Notes: a model not told the origin generated them from the sequence alone. A stretch of 64,000 bases of DNA from Photobacterium galatheae (GCF_000695255.1 NZ_JMIB01000032.1:101300-165299), one strand, 5' to 3'. Positions 48,301 through 56,845 are shown, counted from the first letter of the stretch. Numbers and translations are program-made.

Positions 48301-48577
48301 GGGCATTAACCCACGTCTGGTGAATAAGGTGCATGAAGGCCGTCCTCACATTCTTGACCGAATCAAGAACAATGAGTACAGCTACATCATCAACACCGCT
48401 GAAGGCCGTCAGGCGATTGAGGACTCTAAAGTCCTGCGCCGCGGTGCTCTGGCTGAGAAGGTAAACTACACCACCACGCTGAATGCTGCTTTTGCAACCT
48501 GTATGGCGCTGACTGCGGATGACCGCCACACAGTGACTTCTGTTCAGGAACTGCATGCGCGTTTGAAAAAAGCATAA
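45347..48577 (+). CDS. carB: Carbamoyl-phosphate synthase large subunit
   Basis: 1076 residues, two homologous ATP-grasp halves. The first makes carboxyphosphate and carbamate ([15 protein letters not shown] near 167), the second phosphorylates carbamate ([16 protein letters not shown] near 715). The oligomerisation domain lies between them and the C-terminal MGS-like allosteric domain (about 940 onward) binds UMP and ornithine in E. coli. Full length; operon with carA; terminator after the gene. Confidence 0.97.
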   Translation: MPKRTDIQSVLILGAGPIVIGQACEFDYSGAQACKALREEGYRVILVNSNPATIMTDPEMADATYIEPIHWEVVRKIIEKERPDAILPTMGGQTALNCALDLERHGVLAEFGVEMIGATADAIDKAEDRSRFDAAMKSIGLECPRADTAKTMEEAYGVLEMVGFPCIIRPSFTMGGTGGGIAYNKEEFEEICRRGLDLSPTNELLIDESLIGWKEYEMEVVRDKNDNCIIVCAIENFDPMGIHTGDSITVAPAQTLTDKEYQLMRNASLAVLREIGVETGGSNVQFGINPKDGRMVIIEMNPRVSRSSALASKATGFPIAKVAAKLAIGFTLDELMNDITGGATPASFEPTIDYVVTKIPRFNFEKFAGANDRLTTQMKSVGEVMAIGRNQQESLQKALRGLEVGANGFDEMVDLDDPEALTKIRHELKEAGAERIWYIADAFRAGLSVDGVFNLTNIDRWFLVQIEELVKLEVKVKEGGFAGLTGDFLRQLKRKGFSDARLAKLLGVAELEIRKERDRHNIHPVYKRVDTCAAEFSSDTAYMYSSYDEECEANPTDRDKIMVLGGGPNRIGQGIEFDYCCVHASLALREDGYETIMVNCNPETVSTDYDTSDRLYFEPVTLEDVLSIVRVEKPKGVIVQYGGQTPLKLARALEAAGVPIIGTSPDAIDRAEDRERFQAAVERLGLKQPENATVTTMEQAVEKSKEIGFPLVVRPSYVLGGRAMEIVYDEADLRRYFNEAVSVSNESPVLLDRFLDDATEVDVDAICDGERVVIGGIMEHIEQAGVHSGDSACSLPAYTLSQEIQDEMRRQVEKLAFELGVRGLMNTQFAVKDNEVYLIEVNPRAARTVPFVSKATGAPLAKIAARVMAGQSLEQQGFTQEIIPPYYSVKEVVLPFNKFPGVDPLLGPEMRSTGEVMGVGDTFAEAFAKAELGCGKEHSRENAGRALLSVRNNDKRRVVDLAAKLVKLGYELDATHGTAVILGEAGINPRLVNKVHEGRPHILDRIKNNEYSYIINTAEGRQAIEDSKVLRRGALAEKVNYTTTLNAAFATCMALTADDRHTVTSVQELHARLKKA

Positions 48578-48614
48578 TCAGAAGATGCAGCATTGCATTG
48601 GATGACTGAGATTG

Positions 48615-48642
48615 GCCCCGGTATATACCGGGGCTTTTTTTG
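48615..48642 (+). terminator. Terminator after carB
   Basis: GCCCCGGT (48615-48622), loop ATAT, ACCGGGGC (48627-48634), then seven T. It isolates carAB from the following cluster. Confidence 0.93.
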
Positions 48643-48941
48643 CCCCGGATTCCCCGCTCACCTCATTGTCAGGCACTGAACAGAGAAAATCTGGCTTGAT
48701 CGTATTAATACTCATAACCTGATGTTTACATCATTCCACACTGCAAATGAGAGGAAGATTATACTTTTTTTGCTCCATCCCGCCTTTTTTTGTATCTCAA
48801 TCAATCTGACCTAGTTTTGAAAACAGTAAGCGAATTTCTTTGATTCGCGGACCCGAAATCATTGAATCATACACGGTGCTGCCCGGTTATATCGTCGAGG
48901 GAGGCAGCACGAGATTGATAAATACAAAAAAAGGAAAGGTT
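48643..48941. other. Upstream region of the oxidase-peroxidase cluster
   Basis: 299 bp, AT-rich in its first half, holding the cluster's promoter, although no canonical -35/-10 pair is obvious. It ends with a GTGCTGCC/GGCAGCAC inverted repeat. A reading frame continues upstream from the oxidase to a TTG at 48840 but has no ribosome binding site. Confidence 0.45.
48876..48910 (+). promoter_or_regulatory. Leader hairpin or operator before the oxidase gene
   Basis: GTGCTGCC (48876-48883) and GGCAGCAC (48903-48910) are a perfect 8-bp inverted repeat with a 19-nt gap, 31 nt upstream of the ATG at 48942. Could be a regulator site or an mRNA leader structure. No T run follows, so it is not a terminator. 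Confidence 0.5.
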
Positions 48942-50756
48942 ATGTCTGAGGTCAGTTATTTAGAAGATGCATTTCACGGTTTATTACCTTACGAGCAGGA
49001 TGAGATTGCTCAGTCATATATGAACTGTCTGGCGAAGGGTTTACCGGATAGTCAGGCCGAGTCGAAAAATATCCTGATTATCGGATGTGGTATCGCAGGG
49101 ATGGTTTCAGCGGCTTTATTACGAAAAGCTGGCCACAAAGTCACGATTGTTGAAGCCAATACCCGGGTTGGCGGCCGGATCCGAACTTTTCGGAATACGC
49201 CGCAGAAACGTTACTTCGAAGATGATCGGCTGTCGGCTGAAGCCGGGGCAATGCGTATCCCGGATATGCATAAGCTGGTGCAGTACCTGATTGATTACAC
49301 CGGCGTCGAGAAACAACTCTTTCTGAATAAAAGTATTTCGAGAAAAGATGCGCTGTCAGAAAAAATTCAGACTCCGGACCGGGATGCGCAGGGCAATGTT
49401 GACCTGTCTGATCTTGTAGCGACCGGGAATAACCTGATTCATGTCAACCGTCGTCATATTTTACGCAAAAACTATGAGCTGGAAGGCTCAGATATTAATG
49501 AATTGCTGAATTACGGTCTGGATGAACGGGAGAAATACGCAACGGCTTCGGAATTACTGGAGAAAGCCATTGGTGATTTGGTGAATCAGGTTCAGGCTGA
49601 TCCGAAAACGGCGTGGCCAAAAATCATTGCGCAATATGGCGAGTACTCCATGCGACGGTTCCTGAAGGAAGCGGTCGTCGAGCTCAGTGGCGATGAACAT
49701 TTGTCGGAAAATGCGCTGGAGATGATTGGCGTCATCGAGAATCTTGAATCCCGGATGTCCTATTCCTTTATTCAAAGCTTTATTGAACTGGCAATTATTC
49801 GTCCCGACACCGCCTTTTGGCTGGTCAAAGGCGGCACTGACAAGTTTACTCAGGCATTTTATGAGAAAGAAAATCTGGATGATGTCACTTATCTGAATCA
49901 GACCGTGAATGAACTTTATCTGTGTGAGACAACCGGAAAAGTCAGAATTAAAACCGAGGTGTCGCACGATATTGAATCCCGGCTTGAGCAGGACACTGCC
50001 GTCGCCCAACTTTTATCGGATCGCAGTTGGGATGAAGCGATTGTGACCATTCCGTTTTCCAGTTTCCGCATGGTTCAGGTCTGGCCTGAAATCAGCCAGG
50101 AGAAGCGTAAAGCCGTGCGTGAACTGCATTACGATGCTGCTACGAAAGTGCTGCTTGAGTTCAGGGAGCGTTTTTGGGAAACCAGAAATGACATTTATGG
50201 GGGTGGCTCCGTGACCGATCTGCCGAACCGTTTCATGTACTACCCAAGTGAGCGGATGGGCTCCAGCAAAGGCGGTGTGATGCTGGCGAGTTATTCCTGG
50301 GCAGATGATGCGCGGAAGTGGGACTCCATGTCTGATTACGAGCGCTACTGTTACGCCCTGAATAATGTCGCCATTGTGCATGCGGATCATGAGCCGGGCG
50401 CTGATTATGCCATCAGGGAAGCAGCTCAACAGAAAATCCGGGACCTCTGTGTGTTTGATCCGAAGAAATACAGAGATAACCAAGACAACATTGTCGGTGC
50501 TGCAACCGTGAGTTGGATGAATGATCCTTATGCCTTTGGTGAAGCTGCGATTTTCTACCCGGGGCAGCTGGATTTACTCCATAAAGCCATTATCCAGTCT
50601 GAGTGGCCGAGCACGGAAACCGGAAAAGCGCGACTTCACTTTGCCGGAGAGCATGCATCTCTGAAGCATGCCTGGATTGAAGGTGCGATTGAGTCGGCTG
50701 TCAATGCAGCATTGCTGGTCAATGAAAATGAGCTGCCGACGCTGAAGCGTGACTAA
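48942..50756 (+). CDS. FAD-dependent L-amino-acid-oxidase-like flavoenzyme
   Basis: 604-residue member of the flavin amine oxidase (GR2) superfamily. FAD motifs: GCGIAG at 48-53, Glu71 of the Rossmann fold, and VGGRIR at 76-81. AEAGAMRIP at 99-107 carries an Arg at the position that grips the substrate carboxylate in L-amino acid oxidases, and FAGEHASLKHAWIEGAIES near 567-585 is the C-terminal FAD motif of that group. Expected reaction: L-amino acid to 2-oxo acid, NH3 and H2O2. No signal peptide, so cytoplasmic. ATG 48942 has AAGGAAAGG upstream. First gene of a five-gene cluster. A monoamine oxidase or an imine-forming VioA/RebO-type oxidase is the alternative. Confidence 0.82.
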   Translation: MSEVSYLEDAFHGLLPYEQDEIAQSYMNCLAKGLPDSQAESKNILIIGCGIAGMVSAALLRKAGHKVTIVEANTRVGGRIRTFRNTPQKRYFEDDRLSAEAGAMRIPDMHKLVQYLIDYTGVEKQLFLNKSISRKDALSEKIQTPDRDAQGNVDLSDLVATGNNLIHVNRRHILRKNYELEGSDINELLNYGLDEREKYATASELLEKAIGDLVNQVQADPKTAWPKIIAQYGEYSMRRFLKEAVVELSGDEHLSENALEMIGVIENLESRMSYSFIQSFIELAIIRPDTAFWLVKGGTDKFTQAFYEKENLDDVTYLNQTVNELYLCETTGKVRIKTEVSHDIESRLEQDTAVAQLLSDRSWDEAIVTIPFSSFRMVQVWPEISQEKRKAVRELHYDAATKVLLEFRERFWETRNDIYGGGSVTDLPNRFMYYPSERMGSSKGGVMLASYSWADDARKWDSMSDYERYCYALNNVAIVHADHEPGADYAIREAAQQKIRDLCVFDPKKYRDNQDNIVGAATVSWMNDPYAFGEAAIFYPGQLDLLHKAIIQSEWPSTETGKARLHFAGEHASLKHAWIEGAIESAVNAALLVNENELPTLKRD

Positions 50757-50765
50757 GGAGGTTGT

Positions 50766-51350
50766 ATGGCGCGACTTCCTTATCTCGATGATTCGGCAGA
50801 ATTATCTGACGAAACGCTGGCAGCTTATGAGCATATTGCAGCCAGCAGAGGCCACGTGTCCGGCGTTTTTGCGTTGCTTTTAAATTCCCCGAAAGCGGCA
50901 GAGCTGGTGGCTGATCTGGGGGGATTTTTACGCTTCGATTCCTGTCTGAAACCTGCGGTGAAAGAGTTGGTGATTCTGACAGCGCTGAGTGAAAACGCCT
51001 GCCAGTTTGAGTGGGGATTTCATGAAAAATTTGCGCAGCAGGCAGGGATATCACCGCAGGCTATAGAGGTGATTCGCAACCGGCGCTTACCAGACAAGGA
51101 ACCTGAAATCAGCCCAATGGAACGGGATCTGGTGGCTTATGTTCGTCAGCTGTTGGTGTGCAAGCGAGTCAGTGACGTGTTGTTTGAAGCGCTTAAGACA
51201 AGATTTAATGTTCAGGAACTCACTGAAATTACATTAACCGCCGGTTACTACGCGATGGTTGCCAGCCTGCTGAACGCCGGAAACATTCAGGCAGCACCGG
51301 GCAACCCGACTTTACCTGAACCGGATGCGTCCAGCCTCAACGTCAATTGA
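50766..51350 (+). CDS. Carboxymuconolactone decarboxylase-like protein 1
   Basis: 194-residue all-helical protein of the AhpD/CMD superfamily. The core segment ELVILTALSENACQFEWGFH (about 61-80) aligns with the CMD active-site helix, but the AhpD redox pair CxxC is missing: only one Cys is present and the second position is Glu. The F-x-W-x-x-H form is typical of non-redox CMD proteins. It starts 9 nt after the oxidase stop with AAGGAGG in between, so it is translationally linked. Catalytic or binding role for a cluster intermediate is inferred only. Confidence 0.78.
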   Translation: MARLPYLDDSAELSDETLAAYEHIAASRGHVSGVFALLLNSPKAAELVADLGGFLRFDSCLKPAVKELVILTALSENACQFEWGFHEKFAQQAGISPQAIEVIRNRRLPDKEPEISPMERDLVAYVRQLLVCKRVSDVLFEALKTRFNVQELTEITLTAGYYAMVASLLNAGNIQAAPGNPTLPEPDASSLNVN

Positions 51351-51448
51351 GTCTCAATCACTAGCCGGTGTCTGTAGCACCGGCAAATTTTTATCTATCA
51401 CTGATTTGGCGAAAGACTGTTGGGATCAGATGCATAGGGAGAGAAGCA

Positions 51449-52900
51449 ATGTCTGTGAATTTAAATCAAACCAATATTGACTTGGATGATCCGAATTTTC
51501 GGTCTGTCTTTGCCAATTTGCAGGGAAATATTCTGAAGGGCCATGGCCGGGATTATGCGCGGCATGTCTTTTTCTGCTTGGGCTCGGATGAAGTCGCGAA
51601 CCGGCAGTGGATATGGCAGATGTCGGAAAAGGTTACCTCTATGCTTGAGCAGGGTCAGCAGCATCAGGCGTTTAAACTTCAGGGGAAACATGACCACTTG
51701 TTCGTGAACCTGATGCTGAGTGCGTCTGGGTATCGCAAGCTCGGCATTCTCCGGGAGCAATGGCCGGATGACCCGGCGTTTCTCGCGGGGATGAAAGATT
51801 TAGACCAGCGGTATGACACATCGCCGCGCGGTGATCATAAGCCAACGGCGAATCCGCTCAATGATGATCTGTCTCAGTGGGAGTCAGATTTTTCTCAGGA
51901 TTTGGATGGGATGCTGATTCTGGCACTTAGTGGTCCGCTGGCTGAGGCTGAAAAGGCGCTGACCGATTTAGTGGCAGAAGTGGCGCAGTCGCTTGATGGC
52001 ATCGGGCATATTGCGGTGGTTCAGCATGGCCATGTGATGCGCAATGACAAGCAGCAGGTGATTGAACATTTTGGCTTTGTGGATGGTGTCAGCAATCCGA
52101 AGTTTCTCTTTTCCGAACTCACGGAAGAATACCGCAATGGCGGGTACAGTAACAATGATCCCAGTGCACCGCTGAACTTGGTGATGGTGCCGGATCCGGG
52201 CGGGGATCATGCCAGTTTTGGTACTTATGTGGTCTATCGTAAGCTTCAGCAGAATATCAAAGGATTCTGGCAACGGGCGGATATGCTGGCTAATACCCTG
52301 TCAGAAAATGCCGACCGGAAAATTTCGGCGGAATATGCAGGGGCACTGTGTGTCGGTCGCTTTCAGGACGGGACACCCATCAGTGAGCAGTCGGGGGATG
52401 GCTGGACCAACCTGTTCAACAACTTCAATTTTGACGACGATGCTGAGGGCTTGAAGTGCCCACTGCATGCGCATGTCAGAAAAACAAACCCCAGAGGCGA
52501 CACGGTGCGCCAGTTTAATTCGCCGCCAACCATTGAGCGGAGCCGCCGCATTGTGCGCAGAGGGATCAGCTTTGGTGAGACGGAGCGTCATCCGGCACAG
52601 GAGTGGACCGAAGCCGGGCTGCTGTTTCTGAGCTTTCAGGCCAGTATTGTTGATCAGTTTATTTTCATGCAGCACACCTGGTGTAACAGCGAAAAGTTTC
52701 TGCATGAAGATGTCGGGTTAGATCCTTTGGTCGGGCAGTTGAAAGCAACTGAGGTGCCGAAACCGCAATCCTGGTCGAAAGGTTGGGGAAGCCCGACAGC
52801 AGAACAAGTTTCGTTTAGCTTCTCCGGTGTTGTCCGGATGAAGGGCGGCGAATACTTCTTTATGCCCAGTCTTCACTTCCTGAAAAATTTGCCTGTGTGA
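51449..52900 (+). CDS. DyP-type haem peroxidase
   Basis: 483-residue dye-decolorizing peroxidase of the long subgroup. The hallmark GFVDG is at 209-213 with distal catalytic Asp212, and the proximal haem ligand is His342 in CPLHAHVRKTNPR; the N-terminal LQGNILKGHGRDYARHVFF is characteristic of this subgroup. No Tat or Sec signal, so cytoplasmic, and no encapsulin gene or obvious cargo tail is seen. It would oxidise an organic substrate with H2O2, which the first gene is predicted to release. ATG 51449 follows GGGAGAG; a 98-bp gap separates it from the previous gene. Confidence 0.93.
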   Translation: MSVNLNQTNIDLDDPNFRSVFANLQGNILKGHGRDYARHVFFCLGSDEVANRQWIWQMSEKVTSMLEQGQQHQAFKLQGKHDHLFVNLMLSASGYRKLGILREQWPDDPAFLAGMKDLDQRYDTSPRGDHKPTANPLNDDLSQWESDFSQDLDGMLILALSGPLAEAEKALTDLVAEVAQSLDGIGHIAVVQHGHVMRNDKQQVIEHFGFVDGVSNPKFLFSELTEEYRNGGYSNNDPSAPLNLVMVPDPGGDHASFGTYVVYRKLQQNIKGFWQRADMLANTLSENADRKISAEYAGALCVGRFQDGTPISEQSGDGWTNLFNNFNFDDDAEGLKCPLHAHVRKTNPRGDTVRQFNSPPTIERSRRIVRRGISFGETERHPAQEWTEAGLLFLSFQASIVDQFIFMQHTWCNSEKFLHEDVGLDPLVGQLKATEVPKPQSWSKGWGSPTAEQVSFSFSGVVRMKGGEYFFMPSLHFLKNLPV

Positions 52901-52911
52901 GGGGAGGTCAG

Positions 52912-54720
52912 ATGCAATACGAACAGCAAAAAACATCTGCCAAAGAAAAAACATCCGTCGCCAAATATGTCCTTGAGACCATCCGGGCCAATGGTGTTGA
53001 TCATGTGTTTATGGTGCCCGGCGGAGTGATTGACCCATTTCTGAATCAGTTTGGGACGGGAGAAAATGACGTCAAAGCCATAGTGGCAGCCAGTGAGGCG
53101 GGCGCGGCTTATATGGCGGACGGATACGCCAGAGCAAGCGGTCAGTTTGGCGTGTGTATGGGGATTGGTGGCCCGGGAACGGCCAACATGGTTGGTCCTT
53201 TGGCGGCGGCCTGCACCGATGAGTCGCCTGTGTTAGTGCTGGCCGGAGAGGTGCCGACTGAATGGAGTGGTCGGGGCGGTTTCCAGGATGCCAGCGAAGC
53301 TGGGTTGAATGATGTCCGGATGCTGAGTTCGGTCACGGAAATGGCGCTGAAAGTTCCGGAAGCACAGATGGTGCCCCATCTGCTGGACCGGGCGCTCAGA
53401 ACCATGCTGGGCCAGGAGCTTAAGCCCGTCAGTCTGAGTTTTCCGAAACAAATTCAGACTCAGGACATCGATATACAGTCCCATCCCATCAAAGCCTTGC
53501 ATGATGTCTCGCGAACACCTCGGGCATTTGATTTGTCCGGGGCAGAACAGCTCTGCGAGGGATTGATTGAAGCCAGTCAGGCCGGTCAAGCCAATGTCAC
53601 GATTTTAGTGGGGAGTGGTGCCGTGCGTTCAGAAGCGACTCAGGCACTGATTCAGTTTGCGGAAAGGTATCAGATCCCGGTTGCAACGACGTTGAAAGCG
53701 AAAGGTGTGTTTCCTGAAAATCATCCCTTATCCCTGGGAGTGTTTGGCTATTCGGGGACTCGGCACTCAACATTAGCCTTGTTGCATCAGCGTGCATCGG
53801 GTGCGTCTCAGTCGGAGACGGAGGGGAATCAATTACTACTTGTGCTGGGTTCGAGCATGAATCAGCGAGACACCATGCGCTGGGACCAGGGGTTGCAGCC
53901 AGAGGCCGGAATCTATCAGGTCGATCTGGATATCAGCATGTTCGGCAAGAATTTTCCGGTTGATGTACCGGTTCAGGGAGACGTGACCGCGGTATTAAGC
54001 TGGTTACTGGAAAAAGAGCAGGAAGCGCGGTTGCTGCCACTTCGGGAAATGAATCATCAACGCCAGCAGTGGCTGGCATCCATTATCTCTCAGCCTCGCT
54101 TTTATGAGCCGGAATATCTGGTGAGTGATGCGAGCCCGATGAACCCGGCCCGGGTGATCGCCGAGCTTCAGAAGATAGCGCCGCAAGATACAGTGATCAT
54201 TGGTGACTCCGGTGCGCATCGGGCATTTGCCGGGCATTACTGGCAATCTCATGGTCCAAGGCAGTATCTGACAGCGACGGCGCTTGCCCCAATGGGCTGG
54301 GCGATTCCGGCAGGTGTGGGTGCCAAGGTGGCCAGGCCGGACCATCCTTGCGTGGTGATTACTGGTGATGGCTGCATGTTGATGAACGGAATTGAAATTC
54401 AGACGGCAGCCCGTCATCAGTTGCCCCTGATTGTTCTGGTGATCAACAACAGCGCTCTGGGGAACGTTTTTCTGCGGGCTGAAACGGCGAATGCAAAGGA
54501 ACTGACCTCTCTGAGTACCCATGACTGGGCGGCTTTTTCACGGTCATTAGGCGGTGATGGCATCATTGTCGAACATCCGGATGCACTGGCGAATGCTTTT
54601 GAATTGGCCTTGGCTGCCAAAGGGCCATTTGTGATTGATGCGCGGTGTGATCCGAACATTCTGACGCCGGTGAATCCGTGGCGTCAGGAACTGGATCATC
54701 CGGATTGGGCTGAAACCTGA
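52912..54720 (+). CDS. Acetolactate-synthase-like thiamine-diphosphate enzyme
   Basis: 602-residue ThDP enzyme with the three-domain POX/AHAS layout. The catalytic Glu is in AASEAGAAYMADGYAR (about 58), a Gln-containing GGFQDASE loop resembles AHAS, and the ThDP/Mg site is GDGCMLMNG followed by INNSALGN near 493-523. This is not the housekeeping AHAS: no regulatory small subunit or ilv genes are nearby. It could decarboxylate a 2-oxo acid or join two carbonyls. ATG 52912 follows GGGGAGG immediately after the DyP stop, so the two are coupled. Confidence 0.85.
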   Translation: MQYEQQKTSAKEKTSVAKYVLETIRANGVDHVFMVPGGVIDPFLNQFGTGENDVKAIVAASEAGAAYMADGYARASGQFGVCMGIGGPGTANMVGPLAAACTDESPVLVLAGEVPTEWSGRGGFQDASEAGLNDVRMLSSVTEMALKVPEAQMVPHLLDRALRTMLGQELKPVSLSFPKQIQTQDIDIQSHPIKALHDVSRTPRAFDLSGAEQLCEGLIEASQAGQANVTILVGSGAVRSEATQALIQFAERYQIPVATTLKAKGVFPENHPLSLGVFGYSGTRHSTLALLHQRASGASQSETEGNQLLLVLGSSMNQRDTMRWDQGLQPEAGIYQVDLDISMFGKNFPVDVPVQGDVTAVLSWLLEKEQEARLLPLREMNHQRQQWLASIISQPRFYEPEYLVSDASPMNPARVIAELQKIAPQDTVIIGDSGAHRAFAGHYWQSHGPRQYLTATALAPMGWAIPAGVGAKVARPDHPCVVITGDGCMLMNGIEIQTAARHQLPLIVLVINNSALGNVFLRAETANAKELTSLSTHDWAAFSRSLGGDGIIVEHPDALANAFELALAAKGPFVIDARCDPNILTPVNPWRQELDHPDWAET

Positions 54721-54782
54721 TCGCGGCTCACGATTCGTTTGGAGACATTCGCAGGAAACAGTGACAGGAAACGGAGAATACA

Positions 54783-55328
54783 ATGGCGACATTACCTCTG
54801 AAAGAAAGAGCCGATCTGGATGCACAGGGAAAGGCCATCTACGATACCCTGATTGGCCCTCGGGATGGGCTGTCGGGCATGTACCGCACCTTGATGAATC
54901 ATCCGGTTCTGGCGCAACATTTGGGCCAGCTCGGCACTTATGTACGGTATGAAAGTGAGTTAGCCGGTGACCTTCGGGAGTTGGGCATTCTTGCGACGGC
55001 ACGCTGTCTTGGGGCGCCTTTTGTGTGGGAAAAGCATATTGCCCCCGCGGAACGTGCAGGATTGCCCGGTCATGTGATTCATCAGGTGCTGGAAGGCGAT
55101 TTGGCTACAGCAGAGATGAAGCCTCTTTATCTTTATACCTGGCAGGTCGCTCAGGATGTGGTGTATCAGCGAAGCATTGCTGAGAAAACGCAGCAGGCTT
55201 TGATTGAAGAGATCGGTGTGAAAGGTTTGCTGGATTTAGTGATTTCCTGTGGGATGTACCGCATGGTGTCTTCGGTTGTGTTTTCATTTGATGTGCCGCT
55301 CCCGGAAGCGGGGGAACCGCCTTTTTGA
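54783..55328 (+). CDS. Carboxymuconolactone decarboxylase-like protein 2
   Basis: 181 residues, paralogous in fold to the second gene of the cluster. The core segment ELGILATARCLGAPFVWEKH (about 63-82) again lacks the CxxC of AhpD and shows F-x-W-x-x-H. GGAG lies 7 nt before the ATG. The two CMD-like proteins are clearly diverged from each other, suggesting different steps or a heteromer. Last gene of the cluster; a long hairpin follows. Confidence 0.78.
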   Translation: MATLPLKERADLDAQGKAIYDTLIGPRDGLSGMYRTLMNHPVLAQHLGQLGTYVRYESELAGDLRELGILATARCLGAPFVWEKHIAPAERAGLPGHVIHQVLEGDLATAEMKPLYLYTWQVAQDVVYQRSIAEKTQQALIEEIGVKGLLDLVISCGMYRMVSSVVFSFDVPLPEAGEPPF

Positions 55329-55378
55329 TGGCAATGGATTTATCAGAGCGATGAACAGGTAGGTTTTTTCAGCACGCT

Positions 55379-55428
55379 CAGCAGCCGCTCAGATATTCCT
55401 GAGCGGCTGCTGACTTTCAGGTTTTTTC
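55379..55428 (+). terminator. Terminator after the cluster
   Basis: A perfect 14-bp stem CAGCAGCCGCTCAG (55379-55392)/CTGAGCGGCTGCTG (55399-55412); a run of six T follows after 9 nt. The distance weakens the call, but the stem is exceptionally stable and separates the cluster from convergent dacB. Confidence 0.65.
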
Positions 55429-55432
55429 CCCT

Positions 55433-56845
55433 CTAAAACGCGTTGTACAGTTCGGTGTAGAGTGTGCGTTCGAACTGGGTAATTTCCGGATCAATGGCCG
55501 GAGCATCTTCCGATTTTTCCGGAGGCAGATAGTTGGTGACAAACTGGACTACCAGCAAGGGTTTGCCCGATTTGGCTGTCATGACGCCAGCAAGGTTAAA
55601 GGTGCCATACAACGAACCTGATTTTGCGGCAAGGTGCTGTTTAATCGGCGCCTGACGCACACTCTGGCGGTAGCGCAGTGTGCCGGTTAACCCGGCAACC
55701 GGCAGATCCTTCATCAGTCCGAGGCTGTCATCATGCTGATAAATGTAAGTGATCACTTTCATCATATCGCTGGCCATGATTCGGTTGTCTCGAGATAAGC
55801 CTGAACCATCAGCCAGAACCGCGAATTCCAAATCAATCCCGGTATGTGCTTTGATGATGGTTTTGATGGCTTTGGTGCCATTCCGAAAGCTGCCGGGTTG
55901 TTCGTAGTAGCGTTGTCCCAGTGTTTTGGCCAGATTGTCAGCGATCAGGTTATCGGAATCTTCCAGCATGACCTTGAGCAGGGCAGGCAGTGTCTCTGAG
56001 TGGTGGCTGATCAGGGGGACGCCTTTTGCTGTGTCGTTGCGCATGATGTCGCCTTTGAAACGGATCCCGGCTCGTTTCAGTTCCTGTTGGAGGACGTTGC
56101 GAACATAAGCTTCCGTGTCGACGACTGCGAAATTCAGTGGTAATGGTTTATCCCGTTGGGGGAGGCAACCACTGAGCTGGTAGTGGTTTCCGGGCTGAGT
56201 CTGGAGTTCCAGAGCACAAAATTCAGTCTTTTGCTGGGCCTTGCTGACGACTTTCGCCCGGCTGGTTGCAGTAATTGGCTGGTGGGACGGTACATGCAGT
56301 CGGGTGAACTGCCCCAAGGATTGATCACTGTACAGTGCCGCCTGAACGCAGTTGTGCTCCAGTGTGATGCTGCTAGAAGGGGCGCTGTAGCAGACTCCCA
56401 GGCTGTCCCAGGGCCATCCCGGGGCTTGTTCATAGCCGGTAAACTGACTGCCGTTGAGGTAGATATTACCGGTGATACGGCGAACTCCTTTTGACTTGAG
56501 CTGCTGGAGCATCGCAGTCAGGTCGCTGCGAGACAGGGTTGGATCACCGCTGAATCTGAAGATGAAGTCCTGATCTTGCTGTTCTATTTGAGTGGTAAAC
56601 CGGAAATCATTGCCCAGGTATAACTTGGCGGCCAGTGCTGTCAGTAACTTTTGGGTACTGGCTGGTGCCTGCAGCTGTTCGGCACGCTGGCTAAAGACGG
56701 TTGTCCCGCTCGACGGGTCCGTGATGATTAAAGCCAGGTCGTGACCCTGAGGTAACGCTTCAATCGCGGGGCCGGGAGAAAAATCGGCCCAGACCGGATG
56801 ACTGAATGTGAGTGAAGCTAATAAAAAGCCTGTTATTTTTTTCAT
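55433..56845 (-). CDS. dacB: D-Ala-D-Ala carboxypeptidase/endopeptidase PBP4
   Basis: 470-residue class C low-molecular-weight penicillin-binding protein acting in periplasmic peptidoglycan remodelling. It has a signal peptide to about Ala20, SxxK as Ser63-Thr-Gln-Lys66, SxN in EDSDNLIADN and KSG in AAKSGSLYGT, with the long insertion typical of PBP4 between the first two motifs. Divergent from greA, as in E. coli. Its 3' end is 17 nt from the cluster terminator. Confidence 0.95.
   Translation of the reverse strand: MKKITGFLLASLTFSHPVWADFSPGPAIEALPQGHDLALIITDPSSGTTVFSQRAEQLQAPASTQKLLTALAAKLYLGNDFRFTTQIEQQDQDFIFRFSGDPTLSRSDLTAMLQQLKSKGVRRITGNIYLNGSQFTGYEQAPGWPWDSLGVCYSAPSSSITLEHNCVQAALYSDQSLGQFTRLHVPSHQPITATSRAKVVSKAQQKTEFCALELQTQPGNHYQLSGCLPQRDKPLPLNFAVVDTEAYVRNVLQQELKRAGIRFKGDIMRNDTAKGVPLISHHSETLPALLKVMLEDSDNLIADNLAKTLGQRYYEQPGSFRNGTKAIKTIIKAHTGIDLEFAVLADGSGLSRDNRIMASDMMKVITYIYQHDDSLGLMKDLPVAGLTGTLRYRQSVRQAPIKQHLAAKSGSLYGTFNLAGVMTAKSGKPLLVVQFVTNYLPPEKSEDAPAIDPEITQFERTLYTELYNAF

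Noticed and set aside
48840..48941. N-terminal extension of the oxidase from TTG 48840
   Set aside because: No ribosome binding site, and the extension passes through the inverted repeat; ATG 48942 has a clear Shine-Dalgarno and fits the family.
48643..55428. Transposon or phage origin for the oxidase cluster
   Set aside because: No transposase, integrase, flanking direct repeat, tRNA target or terminal inverted repeat is visible, and no obvious shift in base composition stands out by eye.
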